Assembly (NCBI GenBank): GCA_030834895.1
Contig: JAUQXA010000024.1
Location: 620,001 to 684,000, forward strand
Length of the DNA: 64,000 bases
DNA from: Anaerolineales bacterium
GTDB taxonomy: Bacteria > Chloroflexota > Anaerolineae > Anaerolineales > Villigracilaceae
Direction of reading: 5' to 3'
How positions within the stretch are numbered: position 1 is the stretch's first letter; every line of letters starts with the position of its first letter. The notes under the pieces were generated by a model, which saw only the letters and a program-made list of their open reading frames with translations, was not told where the DNA came from and did not search any database. The translations under genes and the position numbers were made by a program. This document shows, one piece after another, positions 8,786 to 16,799 of the stretch.

Positions 8786-9274
8786 ATGTCACGCACAAGA
8801 CATAAACAAACCTCAAAAGGCTTGAAGGAAAAGTACCCCCCATCCGAGCCATGCTCCTGTGACGTCTGTTTGGCGTACTGCTCGCGTCCAGGCTGGTGGA
8901 CCGTCGCTGAAGCTTCCAGAGCCATCAAAAGCGGTTATGCTGATCGTATGATGTTGGAAATCTCTCCCGAACAGACTTTTGGTGTGATTGCGCCTGCCTT
9001 CAAAGGCTGTGAATCCTTCTTTGCCGTCAATGAATACGCTCACAATGGTTGCACCTTTTTGGAAAACAACCTCTGTCAGTTACACGGGATGGGGTTATTG
9101 CCATTGGAATGCGCATTCTGTCATCACACACGCATCGGGCTGGGACCGGAATGTCATGCGGACATCGAAAAGGAATGGGACACACCTGCCGGGCAGGAGT
9201 TGGTCGTCCGCTGGATGAAATCAACGGGGTTGTGGAAGAAGCGGCATCTATGTCAGGTCAACTGGAAGGAATAA
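8786..9274 (+). CDS. Cysteine-rich hypothetical protein (possible metal-binding)
   Basis: A 162-aa soluble protein with nine cysteines: CSCDVCLAYC near the N-terminus, a middle GCESFF and GCTFLENNLCQLH, and CAFCHH with a later PECH. Spacing resembles YkgJ-type zinc/iron-chelating cysteine clusters, but I do not recognise the family with certainty. A GTGGAGG site precedes the ATG by 8 nt. It is followed within a few bases by repeat copy 2. Confidence 0.65.
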   Translation: MSRTRHKQTSKGLKEKYPPSEPCSCDVCLAYCSRPGWWTVAEASRAIKSGYADRMMLEISPEQTFGVIAPAFKGCESFFAVNEYAHNGCTFLENNLCQLHGMGLLPLECAFCHHTRIGLGPECHADIEKEWDTPAGQELVVRWMKSTGLWKKRHLCQVNWKE

Positions 9275-9278
9275 CCTG

Positions 9279-9327
9279 CCTGTCCACATGGATAGTGTCA
9301 AACTCCCCCTACGACGGGGGAGTTTTT
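9279..9327 (+). repeat. 3'-end two-hairpin repeat, copy 2
   Basis: CTGTCCACATGGATAG hairpin, then AAACTCCCCC-TACGAC-GGGGGAGTTTTT, a textbook terminator shape. It begins 4 bp after the cysteine-rich gene's stop. Confidence 0.85.
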
Positions 9328-9378
9328 GTTTTCGTTAAATTAAAATGCACGCAATTAAAATCCATAAAAGGAAAAACC

Positions 9379-10164
9379 ATGGACACCATCCTCTCAACTA
9401 ATCACGTCGCAATTGCCTTTAAAAAGACAGGGACGGGAACTCCCCTCGTCATGGTTCATGGCACGAACGGCAGTCATGCCCATTGGAATTTATGCCTGCC
9501 TCAACTCAACCAGCAGTTCACCGTCTACGCCATGGAACGTCGGGGACGCGGCGAAAGCGGCGATGCCTCCGAATACTCCATCGAGCGGGAATTCGAAGAT
9601 GTGACCGCGCTTGCCGCCTCGATCAACAGTCCCGTGGACATTCTCGGTCACTCCTTTGGCGCCGCCTGTGTTTTGGGAGCGGCACAACGAATCCCCAACC
9701 TCCGGCGGATGATTCTCTACGAGCCGCCAATGTTACAGGAACAGCAATCCCCTCAACGGGCTGCCTTGCTGGATCGCATGGAGGAAATGCTGGTGAAGGG
9801 CGAGCACGAACAGGTTGTCGTCACCTTGTTGCGCGACATGATGAACGTTCCGCAAGCCATGATCGACCGCGTCAAGGCGCTGCCCAATTGGTCCGACCAG
9901 GTTGCCTCCACACACACCATTCCACGAGAACTGCGCCAGAGTCACTGTTACGCGCCGGACCTGACCGCGTTGAAGCAGATCAAAATCCCGGTGTTGTTCA
10001 TGCTGGGAAGCAACAGCCCAGCCTTCTTCCGCCAGACGACGGAAACCCTGCAAACCCACCTGCCAAACAGCCAGGTTGTCGTTCTGGAAGGTCAGCAACA
10101 CAGCGCCATGCTCACCGCGCCGGAGTTGTTCGCAAACGAGATCATCCGTTTCCTGAAGCAATGA
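9379..10164 (+). CDS. Alpha/beta hydrolase
   Basis: A 261-aa soluble alpha/beta-hydrolase-fold protein. The oxyanion region is VMVHGTNGSHAHW, the nucleophile elbow GHSFGA (Ser near residue 95), and the catalytic His is in GQQHSAM near the C-terminus; LGSNSPA probably follows the acid strand. No signal peptide. ATG 9379 follows AAAAGGAAAAACC; the frame is open upstream but that part lies across repeat copy 2 and the previous gene. The stop codon is immediately followed by repeat copy 3. Substrate unknown. Confidence 0.85.
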   Translation: MDTILSTNHVAIAFKKTGTGTPLVMVHGTNGSHAHWNLCLPQLNQQFTVYAMERRGRGESGDASEYSIEREFEDVTALAASINSPVDILGHSFGAACVLGAAQRIPNLRRMILYEPPMLQEQQSPQRAALLDRMEEMLVKGEHEQVVVTLLRDMMNVPQAMIDRVKALPNWSDQVASTHTIPRELRQSHCYAPDLTALKQIKIPVLFMLGSNSPAFFRQTTETLQTHLPNSQVVVLEGQQHSAMLTAPELFANEIIRFLKQ

Positions 10165-10227
10165 CCTATCCATCTGGTCAGTATCAGACTTCTCCAACGT
10201 CGGGAGAGTTCTGGTCTCTCCCGACGT
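10165..10227 (+). repeat. 3'-end two-hairpin repeat, copy 3 (variant)
   Basis: Starts directly after the hydrolase stop codon with CCTATCCATCTGGTCAG. The second hairpin is rebuilt: ACTTCTCCAACGTCGGGAGAGTT gives way to a perfect 12-bp stem (ACGTCGGGAGAG / CTCTCCCGACGT, 10197-10227). Confidence 0.8.
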
Positions 10228-10251
10228 ATCCTCAGAAAAAAGGCGAATGCC

Positions 10252-10908
10252 ATGAAACGCGAAACCCTTTGGAAAATCATCACACTCATTGAACTCTGCA
10301 CCGCCGTAACAGCTATTCTTTTGGACCTGTTCATCCCGACCCTGGTCATTCTTGGCATTATGATTGTGTCGCTGCTCATCCGGCGTGAACACATCGCTGC
10401 AATGGGGTTCAAGCGTCCACAATCCTGGCTCCGCATGGCTGGCCTTGCCTTTGTCGGCGCTTTTTTTCTGCAATTGTTCGATGCCGGCGTGGTCATGCCC
10501 ATCCTGAACCGACTGACCGGCAAGACAATTGACTACAGCGGATTTGCCAGCCTCCAGGGCAATCTGGGACAACTGATCCTGTTTCTGGTACTTGCCTGGA
10601 CATTGGCAGCGCTGTGCGAGGAACTGGCCTTTCGCGGTTATCTGCAAAAGCGGCTCGACGATTTGTTTGGTACCAGCCTGACCGGGGTATTGCTCTCCGT
10701 TGCGATTTCCAGCCTGCTGTTTGGCTTGATACACACCGAGCAGGGCTTGATCGGCGTGGTTGTCACCATCATCGACGCGCTGTTCTATAGCTGGCTGAAA
10801 CGGAAATTCGACAACAACCTGTGGGTAAGTATCATGGCGCATGGCTTCTACAATTCCCTGGGCATGATTATCTTCTACTTCACAGGACCGATCTACGGTC
10901 TCTGGTGA
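10252..10908 (+). CDS. CPBP family intramembrane metalloprotease
   Basis: A 218-aa membrane protein, second CPBP protease of the window. Motif 1 is EELAFRGYLQKR near residue 123, motif 2 is LFGLIHTEQG and motif 3 is MAHGFYNSLG. Five to six hydrophobic helices. Little similarity to the first copy outside the motifs, so this is not a recent duplication. Substrate unknown. Confidence 0.85.
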   Translation: MKRETLWKIITLIELCTAVTAILLDLFIPTLVILGIMIVSLLIRREHIAAMGFKRPQSWLRMAGLAFVGAFFLQLFDAGVVMPILNRLTGKTIDYSGFASLQGNLGQLILFLVLAWTLAALCEELAFRGYLQKRLDDLFGTSLTGVLLSVAISSLLFGLIHTEQGLIGVVVTIIDALFYSWLKRKFDNNLWVSIMAHGFYNSLGMIIFYFTGPIYGLW

Positions 10909-11000
10909 ATCCATGAAGATTTCCATAATGAAAATTTCTCAAGGAGGATAAAACCATAAAGCTTTCCATTTTCTCAGTTGCAAGAAAGGCAGGACGTATC

Positions 11001-12098
11001 ATGTTGACAGCCATTTCCATCCTCCTGGCAGGCTTTTTCGTTCTGACGGGCGTCCTTTGGGCAATGAGCCCCGGCAAGCCGGAACCTTTCCACGACGAAA
11101 ACGGGAATCTGATTGAGGACAGCATCTCGGAGAAAATCCACGTCAACATCAACGGCATGGAACAGGGGATGTTCATCAAGAGTAAAAACGCCAGCAATCC
11201 CGTACTGCTCTTCGTCCACGGCGGACCCGGCATGCCGGAATACTGGCTTACCCAACGCTACCCCACCGGACTCGAAGACTACTTCACCGTCGTCTGGTGG
11301 GAACAGCGCGGCGCGGGACTTTCCTATAGTCCCATCATTCCAGTCGAAACGATGACCGCAGAGCAGTTCGTCTCCGACACTCTGGAAGTGACGCGATACC
11401 TGCGTCAACGCTTCGGTCAGGAAAAGATATATCTGATGGCGCACTCGTGGGGAAGTTACATCGGCATTCAGGCGGCAGCGCGGGAGCCGGAATTATTCCA
11501 CGCCTACATTGGAATCGGACAGATCTCGCACCAGATCCAATCCGAACAACTTGCCTATGAATTTGCGCTCGAATACTACAGACAAGGCGGCGACACGAAC
11601 ATGGTAAAAAAACTGGAGGCAGCCCCACCCACGATGGCGGTCCCCTTGCCAGCAGACTACGACGCTTTGCGTGACGGATATATGCATGGCGCCGGCATTG
11701 GCACAACCCATGACATGAAGTCGGTTATCACTGGCATCTTTTTACCGTCATGGCAATTCCGCGAATACACCTTGGGCGAAAAGATAAACCTGTGGCGCGG
11801 CAAATTCTACTCGCGCTCCCCCAGTTTCGGCCTGTGGGATAAGATGCAAGCCACGGATTTGACACAGCAGGTGACAAAGCTTGAGATTCCCACCTATTTC
11901 CTTCACGGCAAGTATGATTACACCTGTGCCTATCCACTGGCAAAGGGTTACTTCGAAAAACTCGATGCACCGCTAAAAGGTTTTTACACCTTTGAAGAAT
12001 CTGCTCACAGCCCGATGTTCGAGGAGCCTGAAAAAATGCGTCAGATTTTATTGGAAGATGTGCTGGCGGAGACGAATAAGCTTGCCGACCCGGAGTAA
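11001..12098 (+). CDS. Membrane-anchored S33 peptidase-like alpha/beta hydrolase (proline iminopeptidase family)
   Basis: A 365-aa protein with an N-terminal membrane anchor, then an S33 peptidase-like domain: HGGPGMPEY oxyanion motif, WWEQRGAG, nucleophile elbow MAHSWGSYIG, and a C-terminal His in EESAHSPMFEEPEKM. I give the first ATG. However, its relative at 32640-33791 has matching residues upstream (RKA-RIMLT), a perfect AAGGAGG lies at 10941-10947, and the in-frame codon 8 nt later is ATA (10956). The real start may therefore be ATA at 10956, giving 380 aa. Unlike its relative, it keeps the full HGGPG motif. Confidence 0.85.
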   Translation: MLTAISILLAGFFVLTGVLWAMSPGKPEPFHDENGNLIEDSISEKIHVNINGMEQGMFIKSKNASNPVLLFVHGGPGMPEYWLTQRYPTGLEDYFTVVWWEQRGAGLSYSPIIPVETMTAEQFVSDTLEVTRYLRQRFGQEKIYLMAHSWGSYIGIQAAAREPELFHAYIGIGQISHQIQSEQLAYEFALEYYRQGGDTNMVKKLEAAPPTMAVPLPADYDALRDGYMHGAGIGTTHDMKSVITGIFLPSWQFREYTLGEKINLWRGKFYSRSPSFGLWDKMQATDLTQQVTKLEIPTYFLHGKYDYTCAYPLAKGYFEKLDAPLKGFYTFEESAHSPMFEEPEKMRQILLEDVLAETNKLADPE

Positions 12099-12113
12099 TC
12101 GCAAGTTTGACAA

Positions 12114-12164
12114 CCTATCCACATGGATAGCCCAAAACTCTCCTTGCGACGGGGGAGTTTTTTT
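12114..12164 (+). repeat. 3'-end two-hairpin repeat, copy 4
   Basis: CTATCCACATGGATAG is a perfect 6-bp-stem hairpin, then AAAACTCTCCTTGCGACGGGGGAGTTTTTTT. It starts 15 bp after the S33 peptidase stop. Confidence 0.85.
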
Positions 12165-12213
12165 CTTCCACCCGGTATCATCCGGAATATAAAACGAAAA
12201 CATGGAGGTCGTC

Positions 12214-12357
12214 ATGATTATCTGTATTATCTTCCTCATTGTTCTGTCGCCTATCCTTATGTTTGCGTCTGCGGTGGAAAATCTGTTCACCGCTGACGAA
12301 CTCGCCAACATGGGCGTCTCCTTGACATACACACAAGATGGGTTAAATGTGGCATGA
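12214..12357 (+). CDS. Small single-pass membrane peptide (47 aa)
   Basis: A short frame with a GGAG site (12204-12207) 6 nt before ATG 12214. It encodes a hydrophobic N-terminus (MIICIIFLIVLSPILMFASA) followed by a polar tail of 27 residues. The hydrophobic/polar layout and good ribosome site make it plausible as a real small membrane protein or precursor peptide. Nothing recognisable in the tail. It follows repeat copy 4, in the position taken by full genes after other copies. Confidence 0.5.
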   Translation: MIICIIFLIVLSPILMFASAVENLFTADELANMGVSLTYTQDGLNVA

Positions 12358-12632
12358 AACAATCCGCAACAACAAAGTGATTTCTCTTCTCCTCCTTGAC
12401 GCCGGGGGCTGGCTTTGTCACCGCCCGCCCCCGGCAAAGAGCTTATTTGCAGCACAGTTGGCAAGTGCAACCTCTACACGTGGAAAACGTATTTCTTCAA
12501 AGCGCTGATGTTGTAATTCTCCATTGTATATGTCCCATGCGCGTTATCTTGTTAAAAATCCATGGTTCCAGCCGAGATTAATCTTGCGGGATATACCGGA
12601 ATAAATCACACAAACATAAAGGAAAATCAACC

Positions 12633-13100
12633 ATGTCACAAATTTTGTTCTTACTGTCCACCTGGCTTCACGCCCTTGCCACCGTTGTCATGATCGGGCA
12701 TTACCTTTTGCTCGCCCTGCTCTACTTACCGGTTCTCTCGAAGGAAAACGGTGGTGGCGCGATCCTGAGCGCCATTTCCAAGCGCAGCCGTGTCTGGATA
12801 TACGCCGCGTTGGGAGTCTTTGCAGTGACGGGAACCCATCTGATCTTTGTCGACTCGAATTATCTCGGCATTGGAAATTTCGGAAACTTGTGGAGCATGC
12901 TCATGCTCGTCAAACACCTGCTCATCATGGCGATGATCACCCTGGGATTTTGGTACAACGCCGTTCTCCGCGTCGGACCTATGATGAGCTCCAACAATGG
13001 GGCTGATCAAGCCATCACCCGTTTCGGACTCTACTCCAAGCTGATGGCCGGCTGCGGCGTGCTGGTTCTGCTGTTGACGGCTATTGCGCAGGTCAAGTAA
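12633..13100 (+). CDS. CopD-like four-helix membrane protein
   Basis: A 155-aa protein with four membrane helices. The first (WLHALATVVMIGHYLLLALL) has two histidines one helix face apart, and LVKHLLIMAMI in helix 3 has another, the pattern of CopD/DUF2269-like membrane proteins that may hold haem or copper. A good AAGGAAAATC site precedes the ATG. It may be an electron-transfer partner for the Tat-exported flavoproteins encoded just downstream, but that is inference. Confidence 0.7.
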   Translation: MSQILFLLSTWLHALATVVMIGHYLLLALLYLPVLSKENGGGAILSAISKRSRVWIYAALGVFAVTGTHLIFVDSNYLGIGNFGNLWSMLMLVKHLLIMAMITLGFWYNAVLRVGPMMSSNNGADQAITRFGLYSKLMAGCGVLVLLLTAIAQVK

Positions 13101-13144
13101 ACGCTCCCCTCCAACCCGCTCGACTTTCATACGCCGCCGATTAT

Positions 13145-13172
13145 GACAGTCAGGTACACGCCTGTGACTGTC
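13145..13172 (+). terminator. Stem-loop after CopD-like gene
   Basis: GACAGTCAGG and CCTGTGACTGTC form a hairpin with a two-base bulge, 45 bp after the stop. There is no T-run, so termination strength is uncertain. Confidence 0.4.
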
Positions 13173-13227
13173 ACATTGCCGAAGTCTTCTTCGGGCTGTG
13201 CTATGAATTCACCCAACCTCTTAACCA

Positions 13228-13277
13228 CCTATCCACTTGACTAGTCTTCAACTCCCCCCTCGGTGGGGGAGTTTTTA
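13228..13277 (+). repeat. 3'-end two-hairpin repeat, copy 5
   Basis: CCTATCCACTTGACTAG then AACTCCCCCCTCGGTGGGGGAGTTTTTA. This copy is 127 bp from the preceding stop, the farthest of the eight. Confidence 0.85.
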
Positions 13278-13323
13278 TTTGTCCAAAAGTAATATATAGG
13301 CAAGAAAAAGATTGGAGCAACCC

Positions 13324-13719
13324 ATGAAGACCATTTCCGAACCCTCTGTTATCAGCCCGACCATTCTGGTTTTAGTCGCTTTGGCGGGAGCCGTCCTTTT
13401 TATCATCCTGAAAGGGATCAAAATTCCCCTGCTTTCCAACCCCAAGACCGCACATGGGATTCTCATCGTGCTCGGCATGACCATCTGTTCGCAAGGCGGA
13501 ATCGGACGCATCGCCGCCACCGGCAATTGGACGCACCCGCAGGCAATCCTCGGTTACCTCCTCGGCGCAACCATTCTAGTGATCGCCACATCCGTTTTCT
13601 TCAACTTCAAACTGCCGCTCGTCACAAGCCGGCAGCAAGCCTTCGTGATCGTCGCCGCGTTGATGGGAGTAAAAGTACTCAACGCCTTTGCACATTATTA
13701 CCTCTTTAACCGTAGATAG
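13324..13719 (+). CDS. Small membrane protein of unknown function (131 aa)
   Basis: A 131-aa protein with four hydrophobic segments and no recognised family. ATG 13324 has GGAG at 13314-13317; an in-frame TTG 12 bp earlier overlaps that site and is rejected. It ends 8 bp before the Tat-flavodoxin gene, so it is the first gene of a unit containing the exported flavodoxin, the exported nitroreductase and two further membrane proteins. Confidence 0.6.
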   Translation: MKTISEPSVISPTILVLVALAGAVLFIILKGIKIPLLSNPKTAHGILIVLGMTICSQGGIGRIAATGNWTHPQAILGYLLGATILVIATSVFFNFKLPLVTSRQQAFVIVAALMGVKVLNAFAHYYLFNRR

Positions 13720-13727
13720 GAAAAACC

Positions 13728-14387
13728 ATGACCCAAAGAAAATTTACCCGCCGTGACTTTTTGAGGGCCGCCGGCATCGCCCTCGGCGCATCAGCCCTCA
13801 CCTGCGGCGGACTTGGCTACCTCGCCACCCTGCCCCCCGAATTCGAAATGATCGATACCACTCTTGGAGAACAAAACATAATGGACAAAAAAATCCTGAT
13901 CACATACGCCACTCGCGCCGGTTCCACCGTCGAGATTGCCGCCATCATCGGGGAGACGCTTAGCAAGCACGGCTTTGCTGTAGATGTAAAACCTGTCAGC
14001 GAAAATCCCTCACTCGATGGCTATCAAGCTGTGTTGATGGGCAGCGCCATCCGCATGGGAAGCTGGTTGCCCGAAGCGGTGGACTTTGTCCGTAAGAATC
14101 AATCAGCACTGAATCAGCTCCCGACTTCGATCTTCACCCTCCACATGCTAAACTCCGGAGACGATGAAACCAGCCGCGCCGCGCGTCAGGCGTACATTGC
14201 TCCCGTGCGCGAACTTCTGCCTTCAGTAAATGAAGTTTTCTTCAGGGGGAAGCTGGATTACAAGACACTTTCTTTCTTCGACCGTCTCATCGCAAAGGCT
14301 GTCGAAACGCCCGACAATCCTCCCGGTGACTTCCGTGACTGGGATAAAATCCGTGACTGGTCACAATCCATTTTCCCGGTGTTGTGA
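13728..14387 (+). CDS. Flavodoxin-domain protein with Tat signal peptide
   Basis: A 219-aa protein. Residues 1-40 are a twin-arginine signal (RRDFLRAAGIALGASALTC, a possible lipobox cysteine at its end). From about residue 52 comes a flavodoxin fold starting KKILITYATRAGSTVEIA, where TYATRAGST is the FMN phosphate-binding loop; the VLMGSAIRMGSW segment matches HemG/flavodoxin_5 proteins. Export of a flavodoxin is unusual. An internal ATG at 13881 (MDKKILITYATRAG) with GGAG upstream would give a normal cytoplasmic flavodoxin, so the signal may be a later addition or there may be two forms. Confidence 0.82.
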   Translation: MTQRKFTRRDFLRAAGIALGASALTCGGLGYLATLPPEFEMIDTTLGEQNIMDKKILITYATRAGSTVEIAAIIGETLSKHGFAVDVKPVSENPSLDGYQAVLMGSAIRMGSWLPEAVDFVRKNQSALNQLPTSIFTLHMLNSGDDETSRAARQAYIAPVRELLPSVNEVFFRGKLDYKTLSFFDRLIAKAVETPDNPPGDFRDWDKIRDWSQSIFPVL

Positions 14388-14396
14388 AGGAATTCA

Positions 14397-15521
14397 ATGA
14401 TGGACAAACCCGAATCCCGTCCCATGCTGAGCCGTCGCGATTTTTTGAAACTCCTGACTGTCGGCGGCGTAACTGTAACAGGCGGCTACCTTCTTTCCGA
14501 ATATGCGCCGTGGCTGGATTTCAACCAGCAGGCAGACCAAATCTGGAGACCCTTTGATATGGCTTCAACCATACCTGCACAGATGCGAGAACTCGTCCAC
14601 TATGCCACGTTAGCGGCAAATGGACATAATACCCAGCCGTGGAAATTCGCCATCAAGGAAAACGCGATTGAAATCCACCCAGACTATACCCGCCGTCTTC
14701 CGGTCGTTGACCCCTCTAACCGTGAATTATGGATCAGTCTGGGCTGCGCACTGGAGAATTTGCTAATTGCCACCTGCGCCAGTGGATTTGCGCCCGAAGT
14801 ATCCTACCCCGATACGACGGATTTCATCAATGTCCGCCTGACGACAGACACGCCTCAAAGTAATCCATTGTTCGATACCATTCCAAACCGGCAAAACACC
14901 CGCTCTGAATATGATGGTCAACCCGTTAAGAATGTCGAGATGGATCAGCTACAGGCTTTGTCTCTTGAACCAGGTGTATCGTTACGCTTTATCACGACCC
15001 CAACCGATTTGAAAACAGTACTGGAGTATGTCAACCAGGGCAATCTGAGTCAGTATGCCGACAAGGCATTTATAGATGAACTGATTTACTGGCTGAGGTT
15101 TAACAAGAAAGAGTCCCTGGCTTCTCTCGATGGGTTGTACTCGGTTTGCTCGGGCAATCCAGAAGTGCCACGGCTATTGGGAAAAGCCTTTGTAGCGGGA
15201 ACCAAGCCGCAACAACAAGCCGATGTTGACGCGAAAAAGTTGCGGAGCTCTTCAGGTGCAGTTGTAATCGCCTCCGAAGCAGATGACAAATCCGCATGGG
15301 TACGCACAGGTCAGGTCTATGAGCGCATGGCACTAACAATGACCTCGCTAAACATCAAATCGGCTTTTCTGAACCAGCCCATTGAAATGACAAAAATCCG
15401 TTCGCAATTCCAGAGCGCAATGGGATTGGACAATTCCGTGCCACAATTGCTCATGCGCTTCGGGTATGCCGATGCGATGCCGCGCTCTCTGCGCCGCCCA
15501 ATCGAAGCGGTACTGTTGTAA
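14397..15521 (+). CDS. Nitroreductase-fold flavoprotein with Tat signal peptide (Acg-like)
   Basis: A 374-aa protein. A twin-arginine signal, SRRDFLKLLTVGGVTVTGG, occupies residues 12-32. The mature part has the Acg/nitroreductase pattern: ATLAANGHNTQPWKFAI near residue 75, SNRELWISLGCALENLLI, and a C-terminal PQLLMRFGYADAMPRSLRRP. It is expected to bind FMN outside the membrane. It starts 9 bp after the exported flavodoxin, so the two probably form an extracytoplasmic redox pair. The start could be either of two adjacent ATGs (14397 or 14400), both served by GAAGGAA. Confidence 0.82.
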   Translation: MMDKPESRPMLSRRDFLKLLTVGGVTVTGGYLLSEYAPWLDFNQQADQIWRPFDMASTIPAQMRELVHYATLAANGHNTQPWKFAIKENAIEIHPDYTRRLPVVDPSNRELWISLGCALENLLIATCASGFAPEVSYPDTTDFINVRLTTDTPQSNPLFDTIPNRQNTRSEYDGQPVKNVEMDQLQALSLEPGVSLRFITTPTDLKTVLEYVNQGNLSQYADKAFIDELIYWLRFNKKESLASLDGLYSVCSGNPEVPRLLGKAFVAGTKPQQQADVDAKKLRSSSGAVVIASEADDKSAWVRTGQVYERMALTMTSLNIKSAFLNQPIEMTKIRSQFQSAMGLDNSVPQLLMRFGYADAMPRSLRRPIEAVLL

Positions 15522-15533
15522 AAGGAGATTTCA

Positions 15534-16391
15534 ATGAAATACCAATCCATTTTGAAGTGGCTGATCCCGCCCATCTACCTGCTGACACTCTTCGCCGCCA
15601 GCATGGGATTATTCTACAAAACGCCCGGAGAGCCTTATCAGTTCACCAGTCATCGCGGTGAGACAGTGATGCTCAATGGGCACGGACTGTACTTTTATGA
15701 CACGGTCAGTTCCACGGCACAGATGCAAGCCAACGATTTGATCACGCTGGTGATTGGTTTGCCCCTGCTGGTGATTGCCACCAGGATGGCATTTCGCGGC
15801 TCCCTACGCGGACGGCTGCTCCTCACCGGCACGTTGGGCTTCATCCTCTACACCTACATGTCCATGTCCACGCTGACTTCGTTCAATGCGCTGTTCGTTG
15901 TGTACATCATCCTGTTCACGCTCAGCATGTATGCCTTCATCCTCAGCATGATGTCCTTTGACCTGAACGACCTGCCGAATCATTTTTCAGGGAAACTTCC
16001 GCGCGGTTGGATTGCCGGGCTGATGTTCATCATCGCTGGTTTTTTCGCCCTCGCCTGGCTCGGACGCATTTTTGCTGCATTACAGGAAGGCGCAATCCCC
16101 GCGCTTGAAAATACCACCACCATGGTCATCCAATTCATGGACCTGGGCTTGATCGCCCCCGCCGCAGTTTTGGGTGGCATCCTCATCCTGCGCCGCAGTG
16201 CATGGGGTTACCTGCTGGCAGCCATCATGATGACCAAAGGCATCACCCTCGGACTCGCTGTCAGTACGATGGCAATCAACATGTCGTTGAAGGGCGTGCC
16301 TGAGGGCTTCGGAATCATGATCCCCTTCCTCGTCATCACCGCCGCAAACCTCGTCATGACCGTCGTCATGCTCAAGAACGTAAAGGAATAA
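15534..16391 (+). CDS. Multi-pass membrane protein, paralog A
   Basis: A 285-aa protein with seven or more hydrophobic segments and an extracytoplasmic first loop containing FTSHRGETVMLNGHGLY. It is clearly related along its whole length to the protein at 17801-18688 (shared LIP.I, GLY..DTV, GLPLL, RGSLRG, YAF.I, DL). No known family is recognised. An AAAGGAG site precedes the ATG, 12 bp after the nitroreductase stop. Confidence 0.7.
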   Translation: MKYQSILKWLIPPIYLLTLFAASMGLFYKTPGEPYQFTSHRGETVMLNGHGLYFYDTVSSTAQMQANDLITLVIGLPLLVIATRMAFRGSLRGRLLLTGTLGFILYTYMSMSTLTSFNALFVVYIILFTLSMYAFILSMMSFDLNDLPNHFSGKLPRGWIAGLMFIIAGFFALAWLGRIFAALQEGAIPALENTTTMVIQFMDLGLIAPAAVLGGILILRRSAWGYLLAAIMMTKGITLGLAVSTMAINMSLKGVPEGFGIMIPFLVITAANLVMTVVMLKNVKE

Positions 16392-16394
16392 TCC

Positions 16395-16697
16395 ATGAAC
16401 GCAACCTATCAAACCAAAACCAACATGTGGAATAAATTTTTCCTCGCATTATTTGTCCTCCCTCTCGGAATGATTGTCCTGCTGCTTGCCGCAACTGGAG
16501 TCCTCGCCAGCCTTGTTATGATCCTCACCCCCATCGGCATGATGCTTGCCCCAACCTGGTCGGTGCAACTGTTCTACTGGAAGTTTGAATCCGCTTTGGA
16601 TGCCTGGTATTTGCCCATCTTCGGTGTCCTGCTCGACCTGTGCCTGTTCCATCTGGTTAAATCGATTGCCCAGTTCGCGCGCCAAACTCTGAGTTGA
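16395..16697 (+). CDS. Small membrane protein of unknown function (100 aa)
   Basis: A 100-aa protein with two or three hydrophobic segments, the first glycine/alanine-rich. It starts 3 bp after paralog A and ends exactly where repeat copy 6 begins, so it is the last gene of this transcription unit. Family not recognised. Confidence 0.6.
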   Translation: MNATYQTKTNMWNKFFLALFVLPLGMIVLLLAATGVLASLVMILTPIGMMLAPTWSVQLFYWKFESALDAWYLPIFGVLLDLCLFHLVKSIAQFARQTLS

Positions 16698-16749
16698 CTG
16701 TCTAACTGACCAGTCCCGAACTCCCCTGCCGACGGGGGAGTTTTTTTTA
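16698..16749 (+). repeat. 3'-end two-hairpin repeat, copy 6
   Basis: Starts directly after the stop codon of the 100-aa gene: CTGTCTAACTGACCAGTCC, then GAACTCCCCTGCCGACGGGGGAGTTTTTTTT. Confidence 0.85.
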
Positions 16750-16799
16750 TCCCGGGGAATAATATAACGGTCGTGAGGTTACACTCATAGGAGAAAAAC

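Noticed and set aside
9733..10926. 397-aa minus-strand open frame
   Set aside because: Antisense to the hydrolase and the CPBP gene, crosses a terminator hairpin, composition like a shadow frame, no ribosome site.
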